Assembly: GCA_947497245.1 (NCBI GenBank)
Contig: CANMFO010000001.1
Span: 1,644,290-1,708,289 of the forward strand
Source of the DNA: an uncultured Flavobacteriaceae bacterium
GTDB taxonomy: Bacteria; Bacteroidota; Bacteroidia; Flavobacteriales; Flavobacteriaceae
Length of the DNA stretch: 64,000 bases
Reading direction: 5' to 3'
The notes below the pieces were generated by a model. It saw only the letters and a list, made by a program, of their open reading frames with translations. It ran no database searches and was not told the DNA's origin. Positions 1-7,745 of this stretch are shown one piece after another (the first letter of the stretch is position 1; every line of letters starts with the position of its first letter). The translations under genes were made by a program, and so were the position numbers.

Positions 1-275
1 GTGGTTGGGGGCGGGAACCTTGGCCGTTTTGGGCTTGGTTCCCATGCTTTGTCAAGGTACGCATCAAATAGAATGGGTGCTCCCGTTTTGGTTTTCACAG
101 TTGTGGCCGCTTTGTGCCCGACATCGGAAACAGGAAAACGGAAAAGGGTACACCCCAACAACATCGACCATCACGTTCATTCAGGCGAAAGCCATACCCC
201 TCTGCCCATCCTTAAATCTATCCCAATCTTTTATTCCCTAGATTAAAAAAACTTATTTTTGGCAAAAATCAGGGT
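1..275. other. Left edge, no assignable gene
   Basis: Two plus-strand frames stay open to about position 245, one of them entering from beyond the left edge with a hydrophobic start and a basic tail, but neither shows a domain I recognise. The minus strand has only short starts near positions 45 and 64. The stretch could hold the tail of a truncated gene or the upstream region of a divergent gene outside the window. I make no gene call. Confidence 0.3.
254..261 (+). promoter_or_regulatory. Bacteroidota -7 promoter box of the OstA-like gene
   Basis: The octamer TATTTTTG matches the Bacteroidota -7 consensus TAnnTTTG exactly and lies 14 bases before the TTG start of the OstA-like gene. No clear -33 TTTG is visible at the usual distance. 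The leader would be only about ten bases long. Confidence 0.45.
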
Positions 276-2042
276 TTGGGCAAACTATTGTTCTTTGTTG
301 TTTTTCTTCTGTCGATCCATTTCGGGTCTGCCCAGGAAAATGACGCCGTAGGGAAACAGGCGGCAGTGGACACCACGCAGGTGGCCGAGGGGGAGAGTAC
401 CCAGATCAATATCGTCTACGGGGCCAACTTCACCAAAGATGAGGAGCAGTTCCCAGGGGCCTTTATATTCAGCAAGGACGATCGGCAAGTACAATTCGAA
501 CATCAAGGGGCCGACCTTTGGTGCGATATTGCCATTCACTATCAAAAAGAGAACCGGTTAAGGGCCATCGGGAATGTCCGTATGCAACAGGGCGATTCAG
601 TGGAATTGACCAGTGGCAAGATCGATTACGATGGTGAGACCAAATTGGCCAAGTCGTATGAAGAGGTGGTGTTCGTGAACAACACCATGACCCTGCGCAC
701 CGATACCCTGTACTTTGATAGGGAAAAACAAGAGTCCTATTATCAGGATTTTGGTACGGTGGTCGATTCAACGAATACATTGACCAGCGAAATCGGCCGG
801 TATTTCATGGAGCTCAAAAAAGCCCAGTTTTTGGACAGTGTCCACATCCAAAACCCCGAGTTCACCTTGGATTCCGAACAACTCGATTATTATACCACTT
901 CCAAGAATGCGTATATGTACGGACCGTCGACCATTACCGGTGAAACCTATAAAATGTATTGTGAAAGGGGATTTTACGACACAAATGTCGAAAGCGGGTA
1001 CGGTATCAAAAATACGAGGATCGATTACAATAACCGAATTATTGAGGGCGACAGCGTGTATTTTGAAAAGGCAACCGAATTTGCCTCGGCCACAAACAAC
1101 ATCACCGTAACCGATACCATCAACAAGGGGGTTATCCGGGCCCATTATGCCGAGGTATACAAGGCCAGAGATTCCGTTTTTGCGACCAAAAGGGCAGTGT
1201 CAATAAGTCTCGTACAGCAAGATTCGCTATATGTCCATGGCGATACGCTTATGGTAACCGGAAAACCAGAAAATCGAATCCTAAGGGCCTTTCGGAACGC
1301 CAAATTCTATAAGACCGATCTAAGCGGCAAATGCGATTCCATCCACTCCACCCAAAAAACGGGTGTCATCCAATTGATCAAAAACCCGGTGATCTGGAAC
1401 GGGGAAAACCAAATGACGGGAGACAGTATCCATATCATTTCCGATCTGAAGACGGAAAAGCTCGATTCGCTCAAAGTGCTGGACAATGCCTTTGTCATCT
1501 CCCAAGACACCATCGGAAAGGTAGGGTTTAACCAGGCCAAGGGAAAAGATCTTTTTGGAAAATTCATAGACAATGAACTTAAGATCATCGATCTGGTCAA
1601 AAATACAGAGGTCATTTACTATATGTACGATGAGGACGACATACTCACGGGAATAGATAAGACCATATGCAGTGCCATTCGCATTACCATGGCCAACAAT
1701 GATGTGGAGGACCTTACTTTTTTTACCGATCCCGACGGGGACATCTTCCCGGAAAAGGACCTTCCCGTGGAGAGTCGAAAGCTCCGGGGTTTTATTTGGC
1801 GGGGCGATGAGCGCATTTTGACGAAATACGACATCTTCGACGAGGACGACAACCATATTGAAATGGTGGTCATCAAGGGTGTCAACAGCCCTATAGACAC
1901 TGATGCCGAGGTGGAACAGCGGGATTTAAACCAAGGAGATCCCATCAACAAGATTCCTAGTCCCGATGCCAAGGATCCAAGTAACGATCAGGCCACAAAG
2001 CCCAGATTACGACCCAAAGTGGAAAAGGTAAAGACGAATTAG
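276..2042 (+). CDS. OstA-like envelope protein
   Basis: This 588-residue protein starts with a signal peptide (hydrophobic residues 4-17, cleavage near SAQ at 18-20), so it is exported. The rest is a long series of short beta-strands with repeated pairs such as VYFEKA, GETYKMYCERG and NRILRAFRNAKFY, typical of the OstA/LptA beta-jellyroll fold. The family is found widely in Bacteroidota as OstA-like protein and is thought to work in lipopolysaccharide transport or outer-membrane assembly; that role is inferred from the fold. It is much longer than E. coli LptA (about 185 residues), so it carries several OstA modules. The C-terminus is polar and rich in Asp, Lys and Pro. The start is TTG, chosen because it directly precedes the signal peptide and follows a -7 box; another TTG lies four codons on. 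The class III aminotransferase follows 13 bases downstream, so the two are probably co-transcribed. Confidence 0.85.
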   Translation: MGKLLFFVVFLLSIHFGSAQENDAVGKQAAVDTTQVAEGESTQINIVYGANFTKDEEQFPGAFIFSKDDRQVQFEHQGADLWCDIAIHYQKENRLRAIGNVRMQQGDSVELTSGKIDYDGETKLAKSYEEVVFVNNTMTLRTDTLYFDREKQESYYQDFGTVVDSTNTLTSEIGRYFMELKKAQFLDSVHIQNPEFTLDSEQLDYYTTSKNAYMYGPSTITGETYKMYCERGFYDTNVESGYGIKNTRIDYNNRIIEGDSVYFEKATEFASATNNITVTDTINKGVIRAHYAEVYKARDSVFATKRAVSISLVQQDSLYVHGDTLMVTGKPENRILRAFRNAKFYKTDLSGKCDSIHSTQKTGVIQLIKNPVIWNGENQMTGDSIHIISDLKTEKLDSLKVLDNAFVISQDTIGKVGFNQAKGKDLFGKFIDNELKIIDLVKNTEVIYYMYDEDDILTGIDKTICSAIRITMANNDVEDLTFFTDPDGDIFPEKDLPVESRKLRGFIWRGDERILTKYDIFDEDDNHIEMVVIKGVNSPIDTDAEVEQRDLNQGDPINKIPSPDAKDPSNDQATKPRLRPKVEKVKTN

Positions 2043-2055
2043 GCGTACGGCCCCC

Positions 2056-3237
2056 ATGAAAAAGGACTTTTTCAAATACCAAGCCCAAACAACGCCCCAT
2101 CCCCTGGCGCTGGAAATATCGCACGCCTCGGGGAGCTATATCTACGATGTACAGGGAAATGCCCATCTCGATTTTGTGGCCGGGGTCTCTGTCTGCACGT
2201 TGGGACATTGTCATCCGAAAGTGGTCGAAGCCATTCAGGAACAGACCAAAAAGTACATGCATGTCATGGTATATGGGGAGTATGTACAGCAGCCCGCAGT
2301 GGACTACGCAAAATTACTGGCTTCCCTTCTACCCGCACCCTTGGAAACCACCTATCTTGTCAATTCCGGTACGGAGGCCATAGAAGGGGCCTTAAAACTG
2401 GCCAAACGGTATACCGGACGAAGCGAGATCATCGCGGCCCACCGTGCATACCATGGGAACACCATGGGCAGCCTTAGTGTCATGGGCCACGAACAAAGAA
2501 AAAGCGTATTTAGGCCGTTACTTCCCGATGTGCGGTTTGTCCGGTTCAATGCGCCGTCGGAACTCCAGAATATTACGGAAAGGACAGCAGCGGTCCTTTT
2601 GGAGACCATTCAGGGCGGCGCAGGCTTTATTTTGCCGGAAAAGGGGTATCTGGAAAAGGTCCGGCAACGCTGTGATGAAGTTGGGGCACTCTTGATATTG
2701 GATGAGATACAGCCCGGATTTGGACGCACCGGCAAGTTGTTCGCCTTTCAGCACCAAAATTGCATCCCTGATATTCTCGTTATGGGCAAAGGTATGGCTT
2801 CCGGTCTCCCGGTGGGAGCCTTTACCGCTTCAAGGCAGGTAATGGCCTGCCTGAGGGACCGTCCAAAATTGGGCCATATCACCACTTTTGGGGGCAATGC
2901 GGTAGTTGCCGCTGCAAGTTTGGCCACCTTACGACAGATTACGGGGTCCCAGCTTATTCCCGCTACATTGGAAAAGGAAAGGTTGTTTCGAAAGCGGCTA
3001 CAACATTCGGGCATTAGGGAAATTCGGGGAAAGGGGCTCATGCTGGCGCTGATCATGGAGGAGGCCAAAATGGCCGATTTCCTGATTTTGGAATGCGCCA
3101 AAAAAGGCTTGGTGCTATTTTGGTTACTATTTGAAACTAAGGCAGTTAGAATCTCCCCTCCCCTTACGATTTCCGAAGAGGAAATCGAAAAGGGATGCCG
3201 CACCATATTGCAAGTTTTAACGGAATACAAACAATAA
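2056..3237 (+). CDS. Class III PLP-dependent aminotransferase
   Basis: This 393-residue protein is a fold-type I aminotransferase of class III (acetylornithine/ornithine aminotransferase-like). Visible motifs are the glycine-rich SGTEAIEGALKLAKR around 104-118, the AYHGNTMGSLS segment around 131-141, LDEIQPGFGRTG around 215-226, and the PLP lysine in VMGKGMASGLPVGAF (Lys245). It transfers an amino group between an amino acid or amine and a 2-oxo acid in the cytoplasm. The substrate cannot be read: it is a distinct paralogue from the rocD-type gene at 26143, and has no arginine-biosynthesis neighbours. It follows the OstA-like gene by 13 bases. Confidence 0.85.
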   Translation: MKKDFFKYQAQTTPHPLALEISHASGSYIYDVQGNAHLDFVAGVSVCTLGHCHPKVVEAIQEQTKKYMHVMVYGEYVQQPAVDYAKLLASLLPAPLETTYLVNSGTEAIEGALKLAKRYTGRSEIIAAHRAYHGNTMGSLSVMGHEQRKSVFRPLLPDVRFVRFNAPSELQNITERTAAVLLETIQGGAGFILPEKGYLEKVRQRCDEVGALLILDEIQPGFGRTGKLFAFQHQNCIPDILVMGKGMASGLPVGAFTASRQVMACLRDRPKLGHITTFGGNAVVAAASLATLRQITGSQLIPATLEKERLFRKRLQHSGIREIRGKGLMLALIMEEAKMADFLILECAKKGLVLFWLLFETKAVRISPPLTISEEEIEKGCRTILQVLTEYKQ

Positions 3238-3335
3238 AGTGTTAACTAATTTGTTAATAAACTAGCCTAAATTGGGAGTCGAAAGTACGTCCATAAAGAC
3301 TATTTTTAGTTCCGTAGTTTAACCAAAACGTTCCT

Positions 3336-4736
3336 ATGGCGTTAGAATCTGAGGAAAGACCGAGCCAGTCCATTACCAAGTTCGAATCCATGCTCAAGAC
3401 GGATGATATCTATTTCTTTGATGCTGAGGACTTTGAAGAGATTATTCACCACTATCTCAACCATGGAAAAGTAGCATTGGCAAAAAAGGCCATCAAAATT
3501 GGTCTGCAACAGCATCCGGCCTGTGTGGAGCTCAAACTCCTCGACGTGGAGGTCCTGGTCTTTGAGAACAACCTGGAGTTGGCGGAGCGTATGTTGGACG
3601 AGCTACAGGTACTTGCCGGTAACAATGAGGAAATCTACATACAACGGGCCAATATATATTCCAAAAAAGACAACCACGAGGCCGCCGTCGAATTGCTGCA
3701 CCAAGCGCTGAAACTTACGGATGACAGTTTTGACATTCATTCCCTCCTGGGCATGGAATATCTTTTTATGGACGATTTTAAACTGGCCAAGGAGAGTTTT
3801 ATGAAATGCGTCTCTTTTGATGAACAGGACTATTCTTCCCTGTACAACGTAGTGTATTGTTTTGAATTCCTGGAGGACTTCGATGGGGCCATCCACTACC
3901 TCAATGACTATCTGGAAAGAAACCCGTACTGCGAAGTGGCCTGGCACCAGTTGGGCAAGCAATACTATAGCAAGGACATGTTCCCGGAAGCGCTCGCCGC
4001 CTTTGATTTTGCCATTATCTCAGATGACAGGTTTATGGGCGCCTATTTCGAAAAGGGCAAGGTCCTGGAGAAATTGGGAAGGTACGGGGACGCCATAGAA
4101 AACTACGAAACCACCCTAAAGTTAGAGGATCCCACTTCCCACGCTTATTTACGCATCGGGCGGTGTTATGAAAAGGAGGGCAATGACGAAATGGCGAAGT
4201 ACCACTATTACAAAACAGTGCACGAAGATCCCTTGTTGGACAAAGGCTGGTTGGTCATTACGGAGTTCTATCACCGGAAGGGCGACTTTAAAAAGGCCCT
4301 GTATTACATAAACAAGGCCCTGAACATCGATGGTGACAACCCGGAATATTGGAAAAAATGCGGTAAGATCCATACCGCTCTCCGTGATTTCGACAATGCG
4401 GACTTTGCCTATAAACACGCGGTGGACCTAGGAAACTATGAGCTGGATACCTGGCTCAACTGGTCGGAGGTCTCCCGTATGGATGACAATCCAGGCACCG
4501 CCATTCAGATATTATCGCAAGGTGCCGAATTCTATCCGGAGAGTTCTGAAATTTTTTACAAAAGAGCAGGTTTTTACCTCATGAAGGGAGACCAAGCCAA
4601 TGGACGGATCGACCTTATGAACGCGCTGAGGCACGATTTTAAGAAACTCGATATCTTCCAAAGGGAATTTCCCCAGTTCTGTGACCTGGATTGGGTATTG
4701 GAGCTGATCTCCGCCTCCAAGAAAACTTCGCGATAA
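3336..4736 (+). CDS. Tetratricopeptide repeat protein
   Basis: The 466-residue product is built almost wholly of TPR helices. At least eight repeats of about 34 residues can be followed, for example LLHQALKLTDDSFDIHSLLG, HYLNDYLERNPYCEVAWHQL, AFDFAIISDDRFMGAYFEKG and YINKALNIDGDNPEYWKKCG. There is no signal peptide or membrane segment, so it should be a cytoplasmic scaffold. It lies upstream of the two DUF368 genes, 86 bases from the first. The partner is unknown; the role is inferred only from the repeat type. Confidence 0.85.
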   Translation: MALESEERPSQSITKFESMLKTDDIYFFDAEDFEEIIHHYLNHGKVALAKKAIKIGLQQHPACVELKLLDVEVLVFENNLELAERMLDELQVLAGNNEEIYIQRANIYSKKDNHEAAVELLHQALKLTDDSFDIHSLLGMEYLFMDDFKLAKESFMKCVSFDEQDYSSLYNVVYCFEFLEDFDGAIHYLNDYLERNPYCEVAWHQLGKQYYSKDMFPEALAAFDFAIISDDRFMGAYFEKGKVLEKLGRYGDAIENYETTLKLEDPTSHAYLRIGRCYEKEGNDEMAKYHYYKTVHEDPLLDKGWLVITEFYHRKGDFKKALYYINKALNIDGDNPEYWKKCGKIHTALRDFDNADFAYKHAVDLGNYELDTWLNWSEVSRMDDNPGTAIQILSQGAEFYPESSEIFYKRAGFYLMKGDQANGRIDLMNALRHDFKKLDIFQREFPQFCDLDWVLELISASKKTSR

Positions 4737-4822
4737 TAATCGGCGTTCTGGTGTGGTATCCTATCCAGAATTGGCCATATTTGTAAACCCTATTTAGAAA
4801 ACAACACAAATCCACCGAATTT

Positions 4823-5737
4823 ATGGAGAACCGAAATCTATTGCAGCACTTTGTCATAGTCCTTAAAGGGATGGCAATGGGCGTGGCCGAACTGGTTCCC
4901 GGAGTTTCCGGGGGCACCATAGCTTTTGTTGCCGGTATTTACGAAGAGTTCATCGCATCTATAAACAATGTCAATCCGCGCACTTTACAGGTTTGGCGCA
5001 AGGAGGGTTTTAAACCGTTTTGGCAACACTTGAACGGCACTTTTTTGGTGATGCTTTTTTTGGGGATGGGCATTAGTATTTTCTCGTTTTCAAAGATCAT
5101 AAGCTGGTTGCTCGAAAATCAGCCCATTCCGTTATGGTCCTTTTTCTTTGGGCTGGTACTGGCCAGTGTGGTCGTGGTGGCCAAAGCCATCGGAAAGTGG
5201 AATATGACCACTGTGGTCCTACTACTGCTAGGTGCGGTATTTGCTTATTTCATCACCACTTTACCTCCCTCACAAAGTACGGGAAGCCTCCCATTTTTGT
5301 TCTTCTCCGGGGCATTGGCGGTCTGTGCCATGATCTTGCCCGGTATCTCGGGATCCTACATTTTGGTACTCCTCGGCTCGTACAAGACCATCCTGGATGC
5401 CGTTGATGATAGAGATTTTAAAATATTGGCCGTGGTAGCCCTCGGAGCCATCTTTGGGCTGTTGAGCTTTGCCAAATTGCTGAAATGGATGTTTGATCAC
5501 CATAAAAATATCACCTTGTCCATACTGACTGGCTTTATTCTTGGCTCCCTCAACAAAATATGGCCCTGGAAAAAGGTTTTGGAGACCAAGACCATAGGCA
5601 AAAAAGTACTGGTCATCGATGAAAACATCTCCCCCTTTTCCTTCGAGGGGGAACATCAATTAATGTTCGCAATAGTGGCCGCTATCGTTGGTTTTTCCCT
5701 TATTTTTATACTGGAAAAGCTGGCTTCCCAAAAATAA
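4823..5737 (+). CDS. DUF368 membrane protein, predicted undecaprenyl-phosphate translocase (copy 1)
   Basis: The protein has 304 residues and about eight hydrophobic segments. It shows the two DUF368 signatures, AELVPGVSGGTIAFVAG near residue 22 and MILPGISGSYILVLLG near residue 172, which form the pseudo-symmetric re-entrant halves of the family. DUF368 proteins (PopT) have been shown in other bacteria to recycle the lipid carrier undecaprenyl phosphate across the cytoplasmic membrane for cell-wall and surface-glycan synthesis. That function is transferred from the family. A second DUF368 gene follows after 13 bases, so the two make a tandem pair. Confidence 0.88.
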   Translation: MENRNLLQHFVIVLKGMAMGVAELVPGVSGGTIAFVAGIYEEFIASINNVNPRTLQVWRKEGFKPFWQHLNGTFLVMLFLGMGISIFSFSKIISWLLENQPIPLWSFFFGLVLASVVVVAKAIGKWNMTTVVLLLLGAVFAYFITTLPPSQSTGSLPFLFFSGALAVCAMILPGISGSYILVLLGSYKTILDAVDDRDFKILAVVALGAIFGLLSFAKLLKWMFDHHKNITLSILTGFILGSLNKIWPWKKVLETKTIGKKVLVIDENISPFSFEGEHQLMFAIVAAIVGFSLIFILEKLASQK

Positions 5738-5750
5738 CGGTGTACCCTCT

Positions 5751-6770
5751 ATGTTTGAACCAAGGACCTTTTTGGATAAATTTTTTCTGGTCGTTAAAGG
5801 GCTTTGTATGGGCGCCGCCAACAAAGTACCGGGAGTCTCCGGGGGTATCGTGGCCTTTGTGGGAGGATTTTATGAGGAGTTTATCTATTCGCTCCAAAAA
5901 GTAAACCTCAAGGCGTTCAAGTTACTGTTCAACGGTCGGTTCAAAAGTTTTTATCGCTACACAAACGGGTCGTTCCTGACCCTACTGATCTTCGGGATGT
6001 TGGTCAGTTATTTTAGCATATCGAAGATATTGGACTACTTTCTGGAACAGAAGGAACTCTTCGTCTGGGCCACTTTTTTTGGGATGATCCTTGGTTCCAT
6101 CTACTATATTTCCAAAGATTTTGAACATTGGAACAAAAAAACCATCCCAGCCGGCATAATCGGTCTGGCTGTCGGCATTTCCATCAGCTTTTTGAGTCCC
6201 GCCAAAGAGAACGATAACCTTTTGTTCATCTTTTTGTGCGGAATCATCAGTGTTTCAGGAATGACGCTCCCCGGTCTTTCCGGATCGTTCATTCTCATTT
6301 TGCTGGGCAATTATGTCCTGCTGTTGGTCGACTCGGTGAACGCGTTGTACGATACTTTTGCCGAAATGGCGAAAGGCGATTTCAGTTTTGTGAAAAATAG
6401 TGAAAGGTTAGAGACCCTAAAGATTCTTGCCGTATTCACCGCAGGCTCCGCTACCGGTCTGGTGACCCTATCGCATCTGCTCAGTTATGTGCTGAAACAT
6501 TACAAACACATTGCCACAGCGACCATTATTGGGTTTATTACGGGTTCGCTCGGGGTGGTTTGGCCCTGGAAAAGGACCATGTACAAAACAGCTGCGGACG
6601 GACAACTTCTTTTGGACTCCAACGGAAAAGAGATCATCGTCAACTACCAACGTTATTTTCCCGATTTTGGAATCTCCGAAACTTGGTGGGCCCTTTTTTT
6701 TGTTCTGGTTGGAATTGGTATCTTGTTAGGATTGGATTGGTATGGAAAAAACAGAAAAAAGGCGGGTTAG
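5751..6770 (+). CDS. DUF368 membrane protein, predicted undecaprenyl-phosphate translocase (copy 2)
   Basis: This 339-residue paralogue of the preceding gene repeats both signatures, NKVPGVSGGIVAFVGGFYEE near residue 26 and MTLPGLSGSFILILLG near residue 180. It differs by a longer loop after the second signature (around residues 195-220) and by Asn-Lys in place of Glu-Leu just before the first PGVSGG motif. I chose the ATG at 5751; a reading start at 5688 would overlap the upstream gene by 50 bases and add 21 residues with no match to the family. The last 29 bases overlap aroE, so translation is probably coupled. Confidence 0.88.
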   Translation: MFEPRTFLDKFFLVVKGLCMGAANKVPGVSGGIVAFVGGFYEEFIYSLQKVNLKAFKLLFNGRFKSFYRYTNGSFLTLLIFGMLVSYFSISKILDYFLEQKELFVWATFFGMILGSIYYISKDFEHWNKKTIPAGIIGLAVGISISFLSPAKENDNLLFIFLCGIISVSGMTLPGLSGSFILILLGNYVLLLVDSVNALYDTFAEMAKGDFSFVKNSERLETLKILAVFTAGSATGLVTLSHLLSYVLKHYKHIATATIIGFITGSLGVVWPWKRTMYKTAADGQLLLDSNGKEIIVNYQRYFPDFGISETWWALFFVLVGIGILLGLDWYGKNRKKAG

Positions 6771-7497
6771 ATTCGGATTGATAGGACGTAATATTTCCTA
6801 TTCTTTTTCCAGGGGGTACTTTGCCAAAAAGTTTAGAACCCTGGGTCTCGATGACCATTCCTACGAGAATTTTGACCTTCCCGAGATCGGGGACTTTGAA
6901 TCGCTGGTCGGCTCTGACAAAAATATAAAGGGACTTAACGTGACCATTCCCTACAAGGAAGACATATTGCCCTTTTTGACCGAAATTGACGCCCAGGCAA
7001 AGCAAATTGGCGCGGTGAATACCATAAAAATCAATGGAGGTGGATTGAAAGGCTTTAATACGGATGCCCATGGTTTTCAAAAGTCCCTGGAGCCCTTTTT
7101 AAAAAAAAATCATCGCAGCGCCCTGATCTTGGGCACTGGTGGAGCCTCCAAAGCGGTGGCTTATGTCTTTGATGAACTGGGAATAGCCTACAAAAGGGTC
7201 TCCCGAAAGCCAAAGGCCGACCAATTGAAGTATCATGACCTTACGGAAAAAATAATGGGGGAACATCTGATACTTGTAAATTGCACCCCTTTGGGCACCC
7301 ATCCAAACGTTTTGGAAAAGCCCGGGATCCCTTATCACTTCATAACAACGGACCACTTGCTCTTCGACCTTATCTACAACCCGGAAAAAACGGCTTTTAT
7401 GAAAGAAGGGGAAGCTAGGGGCGCTGCCATTTGCAATGGCTATCGCATGCTGGAACTCCAGGCTGAAAAAGCATGGGAAATATGGACGGGCGAATAG
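6742..7497 (+). CDS. aroE: Shikimate dehydrogenase
   Basis: The 251-residue product matches AroE, which reduces 3-dehydroshikimate to shikimate with NADPH in aromatic amino-acid synthesis. The substrate-binding N-terminal half shows FGLIGRNISYSFSRGYF (residues 10-26), LNVTIPYKEDI with the catalytic Lys, and IGAVNTI. The Rossmann motif is LILGTGGASKAV near residues 130-141, and NCTPLGTHP and NGYRMLELQA follow in the C-terminal half. The start overlaps the upstream DUF368 gene by 29 bases. The linkage to DUF368 and DUF349 genes looks positional rather than metabolic. Confidence 0.93.
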   Translation: MEKTEKRRVRFGLIGRNISYSFSRGYFAKKFRTLGLDDHSYENFDLPEIGDFESLVGSDKNIKGLNVTIPYKEDILPFLTEIDAQAKQIGAVNTIKINGGGLKGFNTDAHGFQKSLEPFLKKNHRSALILGTGGASKAVAYVFDELGIAYKRVSRKPKADQLKYHDLTEKIMGEHLILVNCTPLGTHPNVLEKPGIPYHFITTDHLLFDLIYNPEKTAFMKEGEARGAAICNGYRMLELQAEKAWEIWTGE

Positions 7498-7745
7498 GGC
7501 CCAAGATTCCACTGCTCGTAACAACTTCATCACCAATTCCCTACCGCTCCCTTGGGATGTTGCCTTGAGGGAAGCCCTTAAAAATCGGAGCGGGAATCCC
7601 AAAGCCATTGATTGCTGGGAAGGAATCCCGGGCAATGGCCGCCCACTTTCAGCCGGATGTGCCAAACTAAAAAGACTTTTGCAATCACTTTGCGGTTAGA
7701 AGGGTTGTCACTATCTTACGGTATGTTTTGGGATAATGAGAAAAC
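7498..7745. other. Intergenic region with a hairpin
   Basis: No gene is supported in these 248 bases. A stem can be drawn between GCCATTG (7604-7610) and CAATGGC (7633-7639), with an inner GGGA/TCCC pair, and the octamer GGAATCCC occurs twice (7593-7600, 7622-7629). There is no T-run after the stem, so it is not a typical terminator. The region must also carry the promoter of the DUF349 gene, but no exact TAnnTTTG is present; TATGTTTTG near 7721 is one base too long. Confidence 0.35.

Noticed and set aside
3242..3257. TTAAC and GTTAA spaced by six bases upstream of the TPR gene
   Set aside because: It resembles the paired sites at 54452, but the spacing differs and the match is only five bases per arm in AT-rich sequence.
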